In this document: positions 1-8,721 of the stretch, one piece after another
Numbering within the stretch: the first letter of the stretch is position 1
How the letters are laid out: each line of letters starts with the position of its first letter
DNA from: a virus
Length of the DNA: 64,000 nucleotides
Reading direction: 5' to 3' (one strand)
Virus record (IMG/VR): IMGVR_UViG_3300011013_000010
Span: 1 to 64,000 of that record
Made by a program: the position numbers and the translations under genes
Notes under the pieces: model-generated
Databases searched by the model: none
The model's input: only the letters and a program-made list of their open reading frames with translations
Told to the model about the DNA's origin: nothing

Positions 1-105
1 AAATACAAAGCAAAAGATGGAAAAACAGAAAAAGAAATAGCAAGAGAGAACAAAGTTGCAAGAATATTTGGCTGTGGTTCTAATGTTTATTTGTTGTATT
101 TGTGA
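1..105 (+). CDS. 3' end of an upstream gene (partial)
   Basis: Frame 1 is open from the window edge to a TGA at 103-105 and would encode the last 34 residues of a protein, ending in VARIFGCGSNVYLLYL. The composition is Lys-rich and then hydrophobic. A rho-independent terminator follows within 30 bases, as expected for the end of a transcription unit. Too little is visible to name it; given the neck genes downstream it could be a virion protein. Confidence 0.45.
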   Translation, partial: KYKAKDGKTEKEIARENKVARIFGCGSNVYLLYL

Positions 106-131
106 ACCACAATTATATTTGGTTGCGGGAG

Positions 132-163
132 AGAGCTTAACAAAACGGTAAGCTCTTTTCTTT
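132..163 (+). terminator. Rho-independent terminator
   Basis: A perfect 8-bp stem (AGAGCTTA at 132-139 with TAAGCTCT at 149-156), a 9-nt loop and a T-rich tail. It separates the upstream partial gene from the neck/tail operon. Confidence 0.8.
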
Positions 164-172
164 TATCGTCTC

Positions 173-182
173 ACTATTTACT
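173..182 (+). promoter_or_regulatory. ACTATTTACT motif, candidate late promoter
   Basis: ACTATTTACT lies between a terminator and the first neck gene (start 201). The same decamer recurs before the sheath gene (2935), before 28546, before the scaffold-like gene (43279) and, with one change, before 56068. The position suggests a phage-specific promoter -10 element comparable in role to the T4 late TATAAATA; this is inferred from recurrence only. Confidence 0.4.
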
Positions 183-200
183 TAGAACCGAGGAATATTA

Positions 201-1490
201 ATGTCAACACCCACACTAACGCCACTTTCGCAAACAAGCAGAATAACTCTACCTGCTACAGGAACCATTACTAGTGTCGCGTCAAGCTTGCCGTTTGGCG
301 TTCCTCAATATACTTCGGACGTGTCGTTCCTTACAGGTGCAGCAGATCAGGTTAATTTCACATACAGAATGTTTGGTGGAGAAATTCTTGACATCGAGTT
401 GACAGAAAAGCAAGTTTATGCTGCTTACGAATATTCAGTGCTTGAATATTCTTCAATGATCAATAGTCATCAAGCAAGAAATGTTTTGTCAGATGTTTTA
501 GGTTTTCCAACAGGCACCTTTGATCAAGATGGTGAACTTAAGTCAGGAACAGCACTAAGTTCTAGTTTGAGTGGAACGAGTCTTGCAGTTATGTATCCAG
601 ATTTTAATTTAAGAGGAACACTAGACATAACCAGAGCTATATCAACAGAATCAGGACTTGGTGGAACTAAACCATTCTATTCAGCTTCAGTTAATATCAT
701 TTCAGGTGTTCAAGATTACGATCTTCAAGCAAGAGTAGAAACACTTGGAACTTCCAGCGTTGAACTTTTTTATAACAAAATTAACGATAATAGAATCACT
801 ATACGTAGAGTGTGGTACAAGACTCCAAGAGCTATGTGGAGATTTTATGGATATTACGGTGGCTTGAGTGCTGTAGGCAATATGTCGACATATGGACAGT
901 ATTCGGATGACTCTACGTTTGAGGTTATTCCTGCTTGGCAGAATAAACTTCAAGCTATGGGTTACGAAGATAATATTTGGACAAGAATCTCGCACTATTC
1001 ATTTGAGTTGAAGAACAATAAAGTAAGACTCTTTCCAAGACCACAAGGAACGACATTGACCAAGCTATGGTTTGAATTTACCGTCGACGATGGCGATGTT
1101 TTCAATATCCAAACTTCAGGAAGTTCAGGCTCTAAGAGAAACAGAGGAGTAAACAACTTCAATACTGTACCTTTTGCTAATATTCCATATTGTAATATTA
1201 ACTCTATGGGGAAACAATGGATTAGGAGATTTGCTCTTGCGGTTGCGAAAGAACAGCTTGGCTTGGTTCGTAGTAAGCTTGATAGCGTTCCGCTCCCAGG
1301 TGACAAAGTGACGCTCAATGGACCGGCTCTTGTAGACGCAGGAACTTCCGAGCAAGAAAAATTAAAAACAGAACTAAAAGAATATCTTGATGAAGTCACG
1401 TACAACGCTCTTGCCGAACAGAGAGCAGAGTTAGTAGAGAATGTCGATCGGGTTAATCAAAAAATAGCTCTAAGTATTTACGTAGGATAA
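201..1490 (+). CDS. Neck/head-completion protein candidate (gp13 position)
   Basis: A 429-residue protein, first of a compact set that runs neck, neck, terminator, sheath, tube, the T4 order 13-14-15-18-19. It is rich in aromatic residues and beta-prone stretches, has no signal peptide or membrane segment, and contains a helical segment near residues 60-90 (KQVYAAYEYSVLEYSSMIN). The assignment as a virion neck protein rests mainly on gene order. Translation starts at ATG 201 after CGAGGAA. It could equally be another head-tail joining protein. Confidence 0.55.
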   Translation: MSTPTLTPLSQTSRITLPATGTITSVASSLPFGVPQYTSDVSFLTGAADQVNFTYRMFGGEILDIELTEKQVYAAYEYSVLEYSSMINSHQARNVLSDVLGFPTGTFDQDGELKSGTALSSSLSGTSLAVMYPDFNLRGTLDITRAISTESGLGGTKPFYSASVNIISGVQDYDLQARVETLGTSSVELFYNKINDNRITIRRVWYKTPRAMWRFYGYYGGLSAVGNMSTYGQYSDDSTFEVIPAWQNKLQAMGYEDNIWTRISHYSFELKNNKVRLFPRPQGTTLTKLWFEFTVDDGDVFNIQTSGSSGSKRNRGVNNFNTVPFANIPYCNINSMGKQWIRRFALAVAKEQLGLVRSKLDSVPLPGDKVTLNGPALVDAGTSEQEKLKTELKEYLDEVTYNALAEQRAELVENVDRVNQKIALSIYVG

Positions 1491-1495
1491 TATAG

Positions 1496-2035
1496 ATGGC
1501 AAAAGACGACATAACTTGGAAACGCCCCGCGTCACCTCCTGCTCCACTTTTCTTTGGAGAGAAGGAGAGGAACTTCGTCAAGCAAGTTGTGGACGAAGTT
1601 ACAGAATGTGTTAACCCGCAAGTTGTCTTGTATTACCCTATTAGTGTTAAACACACCAATTTTCACCCACTCTATGGAGAGGCTATTGAGAAGACTTACC
1701 TGCCTCCTGTAAGGATTGCTGCGCGCGTTTATTGGGGTGATGGTAGGGTGACAACCACTGAAAAACACAACCTCGACTCAGAGTCTAAGATTACGGTAAG
1801 ATTTCAGAAAAGAAGAATAACTGAAGATCTTAACCTATTTGTTAGGCAAGGGGATGTTGTTTATTATGGTGATCAGTTCTATGAGATTCAAAAGACGGCT
1901 GAACCTGATGAGCTTTTTAGTCAATCAGATTTTAGATTCGAAATTACAGCAGAATGCTTAAGAGTAAGGGCTGGACAGTTTGATGAACCAGGATTAGTTA
2001 ATCAAGCAAGAACTTTGATTAGAGAAGGACCATAA
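1496..2035 (+). CDS. Neck/head-tail connector protein candidate (gp14 position)
   Basis: A 179-residue protein starting 6 bases after the previous stop. The segment around residues 45-80 (YYPISVKHTNFHPLYGEAIE, then LPPVRIAARVYW) resembles the conserved N-terminal core I associate with gp14-like neck proteins of T4-like phages. The rest is beta-rich, with YYGDQFYEI near residue 125. It probably joins the head portal complex to the tail. The family call is from memory and gene order. Confidence 0.55.
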   Translation: MAKDDITWKRPASPPAPLFFGEKERNFVKQVVDEVTECVNPQVVLYYPISVKHTNFHPLYGEAIEKTYLPPVRIAARVYWGDGRVTTTEKHNLDSESKITVRFQKRRITEDLNLFVRQGDVVYYGDQFYEIQKTAEPDELFSQSDFRFEITAECLRVRAGQFDEPGLVNQARTLIREGP

Positions 2036-2036
2036 T

Positions 2037-2909
2037 ATGGCAAACGGAAAAGATTTATTAAAAGGCTTGGTTAATGGTGGAGAAAATGGGCGCAAATCAT
2101 ATCCGCTCAAGCCCTCAACTATTGAGACTATTGATTTAGCTATGTATGACTGGGTCAATAAAGAGTTAGATTTATTCTCCGAAACCAACAAGGGATGGAA
2201 AAAAGCTCCTGTTGTATGGGTTTCTCACGAACGCTCTTTTGCTATTAAAAATGACAGAGATTTGAGAGACAGAACAGGAACATTTATTCTTCCAGTCATT
2301 ACTGTTGAAAGAACAGGTGAAGAAAAGAATCCTTCTAGAAAAGGTAGTGTTTGGTCTAATATCATTCCTCCTCAAGATGCTCAAGGTGGCTCATATGAAG
2401 TTACTCGTGTCATTAATCACGAAAAGACTTCGCAGTTCGCCAATGCTGATTCAAATCTTTTTAATCGTAATGATAAAGAATTTTCTTTGAAAGAAAACAA
2501 AAAGATTGTGTATGAGACAGCCACTATCCCTTTGCCTGTTTATGTTGTGTTTAGATATGAGATTGAGATCAAGACAGAGTTTCAACAACAAATGAACCAA
2601 CTTCTTCAGCCATTTATGACAACATCTGGCGGAATCAACAGGTTCACTATTAAGAGAGATGGTTGGCATTACGAAGCATTTTTTCAGCCAGATTTTTCAT
2701 CAGAAAATAATGGAAGCAACCTCGATAATGAGCAAAGATTGTTTATTACAAAAATCCAAGTAGAAGTATTAGGAAAGTTAGTTGGCGAAGGTTTAAACAG
2801 AAAACAACCTTTTGTAGCAGTTCGTCAAAATATTGTAGAAGTCAAAATTCCCCGTGAGCGTATAATGATAGGGGATTTGGACGATATCGACGTAAAAAAG
2901 ACTTTCTAG
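2037..2909 (+). CDS. Tail terminator/sheath stabiliser candidate (gp15 position)
   Basis: A 290-residue protein placed directly before the sheath gene. T4 gp15, which caps the tail tube and sheath, is of similar size (272 residues) and position. Visible features are a long central beta region (TATIPLPVYVVFRYEIEIKT) and a helix-rich QQQMNQLLQPFMTTSGG segment near residue 183, the kind of fold seen in tail terminators. No catalytic motif. Inference from order and size. Confidence 0.5.
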   Translation: MANGKDLLKGLVNGGENGRKSYPLKPSTIETIDLAMYDWVNKELDLFSETNKGWKKAPVVWVSHERSFAIKNDRDLRDRTGTFILPVITVERTGEEKNPSRKGSVWSNIIPPQDAQGGSYEVTRVINHEKTSQFANADSNLFNRNDKEFSLKENKKIVYETATIPLPVYVVFRYEIEIKTEFQQQMNQLLQPFMTTSGGINRFTIKRDGWHYEAFFQPDFSSENNGSNLDNEQRLFITKIQVEVLGKLVGEGLNRKQPFVAVRQNIVEVKIPRERIMIGDLDDIDVKKTF

Positions 2910-2934
2910 CTAATATCCTTTGGTACAAACCCGC

Positions 2935-2944
2935 ACTATTTACT
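2935..2944 (+). promoter_or_regulatory. ACTATTTACT motif within a hairpin before the sheath gene
   Basis: The motif sits in the 88-bp gap before the sheath gene and forms most of the left arm of an 8-bp inverted repeat (GCACTATT 2933-2940, AATAGTGC 2957-2964). A strong SD (AAGAGGAGAG) follows before ATG 2998. It could be a late promoter whose transcript starts with a 5' stem-loop. Confidence 0.4.
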
Positions 2945-2997
2945 AGGGAAAGCGCTAATAGTGCATAATCGTTAGTTATCAAGAGGAGAGACCAAGA

Positions 2998-5886
2998 ATG
3001 TCAATCAAGAAGTATAAGTTTGTTTCACCAGGCGTACAAATAAGAGAACTAGATCAATCACAACTTCCAAGAGTTTCTGATCCGATCGGTCCTATCGTTG
3101 TAGGTCGGAGCCGCAAGGGACCAGCCCTTATTCCAACTAAGGTGAATAGCTATCTTGAGTTTGTTGAGACGTTTGGTGCCCCTATCCGAGGAGCTGGTAC
3201 CGGTGATATCTGGAGAGATGGAAATACTACTTCTCCAACTTACGGTGCATATGCTGCTGAAGCATATTTGAAAAATTCAAGCCCTTTGACGTTCGTTCGT
3301 CTTTTGGGTGTCCAAAGCGGCGATGCTACTGCTGCTGATTCTGCTCAAGCAGGTTGGACAACAGAAAATACTTCTGCAACCACTCTTAACTCGACCAATG
3401 GTGGAGCTGTAGGTCTTTGGATTATTCCTTCGGCTTCTACGTACGCTTCTAATCTTACTGGCGCTCTTGCAGCTGTTTGGTACCTCAATAAGGGTTCAAT
3501 CCGCCTCGTCGGTGATGATCCTGTAGGAACCACTGTAGGCGGCAATGGTGCAGCTGTTTTGGTTAAGAACATTGGTTCTGGATTTGAGTTCCGTGCTCTT
3601 ATCGAAGATGAAACAGGTGCAACCATCAAGGACACCGCGTTTAACTTTAACCCTAACTCTTCGAAATATGTTCGAAAGGTTTTTAACACTAATCCAACTC
3701 TCATTAACGGCGATGTGACACCTGCTGCTTCCCTTGTAAACTATTTCCTTGGTGAAAGCTTTGAAAGTCACTTGAAAAATACTGTTAGTGAAAACAGCGG
3801 TAATATCGCTGGTAAAGTCCTTGGTTTTGTCGCAGCTATCGAAAATAGCTCAATCAATCAAGCAGACTTTAAGGGTGTTCAAGCTTCCGCAGCTAAAACT
3901 GGTTGGGTATTCGGTCAAGATCTTAATACCACTACTGGTAGCTACGTTGCTACTGATATGACCAAGTTGTTCCGATTTGTTGTAAACAAAGGTGACGGCT
4001 CAGGTGAGTGGGAACAAAACAATATTAAGATTTCGATTACTGATATCAAAGCTTCTAAAAGTGATTATGATCGTTTCGGTACTTTTACGGTAGAGATTCG
4101 TGCTATTGATGACACAGACTCTAACAAGAAAATTCTTGAAGTATTCCCACAATGTAGCTTGGACCCGAATTCGCTCAACTACATTGCTCGAAAGATTGGT
4201 GATAAAAACGTTGCTTGGGATGATGTTCAGCTTCGTCATCGTGAATATGGTGATTTTCCAAATGCTTCAAACTATGTTCGAGTTGAATTGAACACTGTTA
4301 TTGAGCAAGGTGGTATTGAGCCAGAGCTTCTTCCATTCGGTTTCTATGGTCCAACCAGATACAGCACTATTACTCTTACGAGTGGTTCGGCAGTTGCTTC
4401 AGCAGCTGTTATGAAGGGCTCAGGTTCAATGCCAGACGCTCCAGAATCTGGTGGTGGTACTATTGCTATGGGTATTACATCCGGTCAGATTACTGATTTC
4501 TCCGCTTCATTGAAGTTCCCTTCATTGCAAATGCGAGTTTCAAGTTCTGACGGTGGTGTCCTTAGCTCAAACCAAGCATATTTTGGTATTATTACTCAAA
4601 AAGTAGGTGCTCAGAAGTTTGACGAAGACGTTAGAGATTTGTTGAGGTCTAAGCCAGATGGTGTAAGTTCGCACGATTCTGCTACCTCTACAGAATATCA
4701 ATTTGTCTTCAGTCTTGACGATTTGGTTGCAGTGTCCGGTTCAAGCACAGAATCATACTGGCTTTCCGGTAGTCGCGCATCAGGCGCTTCTGTTACAGCA
4801 TTGTCGGCTTCTGTTACTGGTGCTCTTGAAGGATATCTTTCGGTTCTTTCTCGTGGACATGACAAGTTTACTATGCCACTATTTGGTGGACATGACGGAC
4901 TTGATATTACAGAGCGAGACCCGTTCAGAAACAACTTCCTTTCGAAGGGCTCAGCAACTAAAGATACTAACTACGGTGTAGCAAGTATTCGACGTGCTAT
5001 TGATACTTTCCGCGACCCAGAAGTTGTAGATGTTAATATCGCTACTGTTCCAGGTATTACACTTCCAGGTATCACTAATCACTTGATGGATACTGTTGAA
5101 GCTCGTGCAGATGCTCTAGCTATTATCGACCTTGAAAATGGTTATGTCCCTGCCCACGAAAACACTTCAGACGAATCATCGCGTGTTGGTTCGGTAGATA
5201 CGACTGTTACGGCTTTGAAAGCTCGCGCTCTCAATACAAGCTATGCTTGTTGTTACTACCCTTGGGTAAGAGTAAATGACTCAGAATCTGGTTCACCACT
5301 TTGGATGCCACCTTCTGTTGTCGCTCTAGGAACAATGGCTAGTTCACAAGAGAAATCAGACGTTTGGTTTGCTCCAGCAGGTTTCAATCGTGGTGGTCTT
5401 ACAGATGGTGCTTCTGGTCTTCAAGTTGTTGATGTACGAGAAAAACTAACTCAACCACAGCGTGATAAGCTTTATGAGAATAACATCAATCCGATTGCTT
5501 CATTCCCATCAGAGGGTATTGTAATCTACGGTCAAAAGACTCTACAGATTACGCCATCCGCTCTTGATAGAATTAATGTTCGTCGTCTTATGATTCACCT
5601 TAAGAAGGAAATCTCTGGAATCTCATCGAGAATCCTGTTTGACCAGAACTTGAAAGTAACTTGGGCTCGTTTCCTTGGACAGGTCCGTCCGTTCTTGGAA
5701 AATGTTCAAACAAACTTCGGTCTTGCGGACTTCCGTGTTGTTCTCGATGAGAAGACAACTACTGCTGATTTGATTGATAGAAATATTATGTATGCTCAGA
5801 TTTTCTTGAAGCCAGCTCGTTCAATCGAGTTCATTGCTCTAGACTTTATCGTCTCAAGAACAGGTGCTTCGTTCGAAGATCTATAA
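2998..5886 (+). CDS. Contractile tail sheath protein
   Basis: A 962-residue protein beginning KYKFVSPGVQIRELDQSQLP, the typical N-terminus of phage sheath proteins, followed by GPIVVGRSRKGPALIPTKV. The C-terminal third carries the other conserved sheath region (INPIASFPSEGIVIYGQKTL, then RINVRRLMIHLKKEI and ARSIEFIALDFIVSRTGASF). It polymerises around the tail tube and contracts during infection. It is longer than T4 gp18 (659 residues); the extra length lies in the central part (about residues 120-620), which probably forms surface domains. A strong SD precedes ATG 2998 and the tube gene follows. Confidence 0.93.
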   Translation: MSIKKYKFVSPGVQIRELDQSQLPRVSDPIGPIVVGRSRKGPALIPTKVNSYLEFVETFGAPIRGAGTGDIWRDGNTTSPTYGAYAAEAYLKNSSPLTFVRLLGVQSGDATAADSAQAGWTTENTSATTLNSTNGGAVGLWIIPSASTYASNLTGALAAVWYLNKGSIRLVGDDPVGTTVGGNGAAVLVKNIGSGFEFRALIEDETGATIKDTAFNFNPNSSKYVRKVFNTNPTLINGDVTPAASLVNYFLGESFESHLKNTVSENSGNIAGKVLGFVAAIENSSINQADFKGVQASAAKTGWVFGQDLNTTTGSYVATDMTKLFRFVVNKGDGSGEWEQNNIKISITDIKASKSDYDRFGTFTVEIRAIDDTDSNKKILEVFPQCSLDPNSLNYIARKIGDKNVAWDDVQLRHREYGDFPNASNYVRVELNTVIEQGGIEPELLPFGFYGPTRYSTITLTSGSAVASAAVMKGSGSMPDAPESGGGTIAMGITSGQITDFSASLKFPSLQMRVSSSDGGVLSSNQAYFGIITQKVGAQKFDEDVRDLLRSKPDGVSSHDSATSTEYQFVFSLDDLVAVSGSSTESYWLSGSRASGASVTALSASVTGALEGYLSVLSRGHDKFTMPLFGGHDGLDITERDPFRNNFLSKGSATKDTNYGVASIRRAIDTFRDPEVVDVNIATVPGITLPGITNHLMDTVEARADALAIIDLENGYVPAHENTSDESSRVGSVDTTVTALKARALNTSYACCYYPWVRVNDSESGSPLWMPPSVVALGTMASSQEKSDVWFAPAGFNRGGLTDGASGLQVVDVREKLTQPQRDKLYENNINPIASFPSEGIVIYGQKTLQITPSALDRINVRRLMIHLKKEISGISSRILFDQNLKVTWARFLGQVRPFLENVQTNFGLADFRVVLDEKTTTADLIDRNIMYAQIFLKPARSIEFIALDFIVSRTGASFEDL

Positions 5887-5938
5887 AAAACAAGCTAGCC
5901 CAATAGTTAGGGTATAGGACAAAAGGAGATAATAACTA

Positions 5939-6568
5939 ATGGCTAATAATGTTGAAGGATTTTGGACGCAACCCCAGCGTGACCCCAAGCGAGCGTATCG
6001 ATGGATTGTATACTTTCCAAATATGCCCAATGGCGCCACTTGGTATGCCAAAAAGGTCAAAAAACCTAAAATTAATGTCAGTAAGACAGAACATACGTAC
6101 TTGAACCACACGTTCAAATATCCAGGTCGCGTTACTTGGGATGATGTTTCTGTTACGCTTGTTGACCCCGTTTCTCCTGACGCGGCTCAACACCTTGCAG
6201 CAACACTCCAGGGTTCTGGCTATGTTGTTCCAAAGGATTTTAATAGCGTTACCACTATTTCAAAAGCTCGTGCTGTTGAGATGATTGGTGGACAAGTTGT
6301 TATTATTCAGATTGACGAAAGTATTGACTCTTCTGGATCACCAGTCGAAGGTGGACGAGCAGTTGAAGTTTGGACGCTCAAGAATCCTTGGATTATGGAC
6401 GCAGATTTCGGTGAGCTTGATTACGAATCCGATGATTTGACTCAAATTGAGTTAACACTTGCATACGATTATGCTACTCTTACTTCTCCTGATCAACTTC
6501 AGGAGCCACTAGCAGGATTGGTTGCAAATCTTCTACCAAATGGTAAAGATACTTTTTCTCTAGCCTAA
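5939..6568 (+). CDS. Tail tube protein
   Basis: A 209-residue protein immediately after the sheath gene, the classic myophage order. It has a gp19-like layout: a short N-terminal arm, FPNMPNGATWYAKKVKKPKI, a central TYLNHTFKYPGRVTWDDVSV strand pair and a C-terminal TLKNPWIMDADFGELDYESD segment typical of tube proteins. It forms the stacked hexamers through which DNA is ejected. SD AAAGGAG lies upstream of ATG 5939. Confidence 0.88.
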   Translation: MANNVEGFWTQPQRDPKRAYRWIVYFPNMPNGATWYAKKVKKPKINVSKTEHTYLNHTFKYPGRVTWDDVSVTLVDPVSPDAAQHLAATLQGSGYVVPKDFNSVTTISKARAVEMIGGQVVIIQIDESIDSSGSPVEGGRAVEVWTLKNPWIMDADFGELDYESDDLTQIELTLAYDYATLTSPDQLQEPLAGLVANLLPNGKDTFSLA

Positions 6569-6585
6569 TCTAAAACGAGGTAATA

Positions 6586-7437
6586 ATGACAAGAGATAAC
6601 GAAAAGCGCTCCGGTGCGGCAGCAATGCCACCCGTGGGCGCTTTACCTTCAGAAGGGGCAGGTGCTCCCCTAATGTTTTCAGCACCAACAGAAATAGTTG
6701 ATCTTCCATCAAAAGGTAAATTTTATCCAGAAGACCATCCTCTAAGGGATGTTGCTGAGATTGAGATTCGCCATATGACAGCAAAGGAAGAAGATATTCT
6801 AACAAACGTAGCGCTAATCAAAAAAGGTGTTGCTATTGACAGAATGCTTCAAAACATCATTAAAACTCCTAATGTAGAAGTTGAGCAGATGTTTTCTGGC
6901 GATAAGAATGCTTTAACCGTAGCAGCGCGGATTACAGGCTTTGGTGCAAACTATGAGCCAAAGGTGCGTTGTCCTGCGTGTCAAGCGACCACTGAGTTCA
7001 GTTTTGATCTTAATGAGCACAAAGTTATCGACGGCACAGAGCTTCCCGATAACGTAAAGAATACAGCAAATGGAACATTTATGATTTCAGATTTGCCAGC
7101 CTGCGAGCACGTTGTTGAAGTGCGCTTAATGACAGGACGAGATGAACGCGCTCTTGCCAAATCACAAGAACAAAGAAAGAAAAACAATTTGCCACCTACC
7201 TTGGTTACTGACCAGTTGAAGATGGTAATTGATTCAGTTGGGGGCTCAACTCAACCAGCAGATATTAATGCTTTTGTTGATACTATGCCGCTAAGAACAG
7301 CCAAAGCTCTTAGAAGAATCTATTCAGATATTACACCTAATGTCGATTTAACTCAAAACTTCGTTTGCAGCAAGTGTGAACACGAAGAGCAAATGGAGGT
7401 TCCGTTTAGTACGGAGTTTTTTTGGTCTAACAAGTGA
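6586..7437 (+). CDS. Tail assembly chaperone/gp26-like baseplate hub protein
   Basis: A 283-residue protein with a Pro/Gly/Ala-rich N-terminus, the motif EIVDLPSKGKFYPEDHPL near residue 33, and two CxxC pairs (CPAC near residue 128, CSKC near residue 263) that could bind one zinc. This layout matches the T4 base plate protein family (gp26-like), whose members sit between tube and tape measure genes and are thought to act as tail assembly chaperones. Its end overlaps the next reading frame, with a T7 run at 7417-7423 just before the stop. Confidence 0.72.
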   Translation: MTRDNEKRSGAAAMPPVGALPSEGAGAPLMFSAPTEIVDLPSKGKFYPEDHPLRDVAEIEIRHMTAKEEDILTNVALIKKGVAIDRMLQNIIKTPNVEVEQMFSGDKNALTVAARITGFGANYEPKVRCPACQATTEFSFDLNEHKVIDGTELPDNVKNTANGTFMISDLPACEHVVEVRLMTGRDERALAKSQEQRKKNNLPPTLVTDQLKMVIDSVGGSTQPADINAFVDTMPLRTAKALRRIYSDITPNVDLTQNFVCSKCEHEEQMEVPFSTEFFWSNK

Positions 7438-7606
7438 TTACATTCGGGGAGTGTATGACGAGTTCTTTGTGATGAAATATTATGGAAATTGGAGCTTTAT
7501 TGAAGCATACAATCTACCCATTACAATCCGAAGGTATTTTTTAAAGAAGTTGGAAGAACAAATAGCCAAAGAGAACAAAGCAGTAGAAGACGTAAGGAAT
7601 AAATGA
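7424..7606 (+). CDS. Downstream frame of the tail chaperone pair, probably made by +1/-2 frameshift
   Basis: The +1 frame relative to the preceding gene stays open through its end and to a TGA at 7604-7606. It encodes GLTSDYIRGVYDEFFVMKYY, then GNWSFIEAYNLPITIRRYF and a charged C-terminal helix. A fusion through the TTTTTTT run at 7417-7423 would append about 60 residues to the gp26-like protein, mirroring G/GT-type tail chaperones. Independent starts exist (GTG 7451, ATG 7472) but neither has a well-spaced SD. Coordinates give the part downstream of the slip. Confidence 0.6.
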   Translation, partial: GLTSDYIRGVYDEFFVMKYYGNWSFIEAYNLPITIRRYFLKKLEEQIAKENKAVEDVRNK

Positions 7607-7610
7607 GATG

Positions 7611-7636
7611 AGGGGCGTCAGCCCCTTTCTCTTTTT
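7611..7636 (+). terminator. Rho-independent terminator
   Basis: AGGGGC (7611-7616), a GTCA loop and GCCCCT (7621-7626) followed by a pyrimidine tail with TTTTT. It closes the neck-sheath-tube unit before the gene at 7666. Confidence 0.7.
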
Positions 7637-7665
7637 GTGGTCTACTTAGAAAGGAGGAATGTGTA

Positions 7666-8664
7666 ATGAAAGAAATGGATGAATCATCAGCTGGTCTGCC
7701 AAGGGATTTCTATAAGAGAGCCCAAACTGTCGTCCCAGGCAAAGTTTATACTTTGAGAGCAGTTCCAGACGATTCTCTTGAAAATGCTTTCAACGCGGCA
7801 AGAACAAGATTCAAGCCAAAGGTGAAAGTTTTGAAAGTAACTGGAAACACAGTTGTTTTTACTGGAATCGAAGGCGGCGCATCAACTGCTACAAATATTG
7901 AAAACTTTGAAGACAAATACGTAACCAATCTTAATGAATCAAATGCTCTTACGAGAATGTTTAAGCAAGATATTCAAAAAACAGGAGAAGAACCAGTATC
8001 TTCAAGTGGTCTTTCAAGAGATTTTTATAAGGCTAGCGATTTTGGAAAATATGAAAAAGTTGTCTCCTTTCTTGAAAAAGGAAAATATCTTTACAATGGA
8101 AGTATCCTAATCGACAAGGAAGGAACCAGATACGAAAAAAGAGGTCTTGGTAGTGGGATGAATCTGAGAGTAGCGCTTGTAAATTTGGAATCTGGAAAGA
8201 AAAAGAATGTTACCTTTGGAGATTTTCTCAAAAATTACTTTGTTTATAAGCCATCCAAAAAAAATATCCGCAACGAATCGCACAGAGCAGGCGGCATTGA
8301 AGCCTACATCGACCCAGAGCAGGGAGACGCAAGTCAAGTAGAAAGCGACTTGGTGCCTATCGTGCTCGATTTGGGGTCCTCTCGTAGAGGTGAGCTAGAT
8401 GAGAGTTTCCTCCATATGTTCGGGTCAGCCATCCAAGCCATCATGGGTAGAATGTTTGGTGGCTCAGCAGTGCCTGTTAAGGTCAAGGGCACAAAATCAG
8501 AGATTGACTCCTTTGCAAAAGTCCTTCAGAGAGAAAAGAAGTACCTCCAAACTTGGTCTGATCTTGGACTTGACAATCCTGCGACATACAAATCGAAGTT
8601 CAAGCTAGATACAGCAATAAAGCAGTTTGAGAGAAAGACAGGAATCAAGTACCCCATTAAGTGA
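7666..8664 (+). CDS. Putative virion protein with internal repeat
   Basis: A 332-residue protein not recognised as a known family. The N-terminal half has two related segments (SSAGLPRDFYKRA near residue 5 and SSSGLSRDFYKAS near residue 110), each followed by a beta-rich stretch, suggesting duplicated domains. The C-terminal 90 residues look like a separate module with ESFLHMFGSAIQAIMGRMFG and an amphipathic FERKTGIKYPIK end. It lies between the tail chaperone and the tape measure, so a tail or baseplate role is likely. SD AAAGGAGG precedes ATG 7666. Confidence 0.5.
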   Translation: MKEMDESSAGLPRDFYKRAQTVVPGKVYTLRAVPDDSLENAFNAARTRFKPKVKVLKVTGNTVVFTGIEGGASTATNIENFEDKYVTNLNESNALTRMFKQDIQKTGEEPVSSSGLSRDFYKASDFGKYEKVVSFLEKGKYLYNGSILIDKEGTRYEKRGLGSGMNLRVALVNLESGKKKNVTFGDFLKNYFVYKPSKKNIRNESHRAGGIEAYIDPEQGDASQVESDLVPIVLDLGSSRRGELDESFLHMFGSAIQAIMGRMFGGSAVPVKVKGTKSEIDSFAKVLQREKKYLQTWSDLGLDNPATYKSKFKLDTAIKQFERKTGIKYPIK

Positions 8665-8721
8665 GATGCTTATTTAATGGGGTGTCCTTAACGGACAATA
8701 AGATAGGGGAATTTAGTAAGT

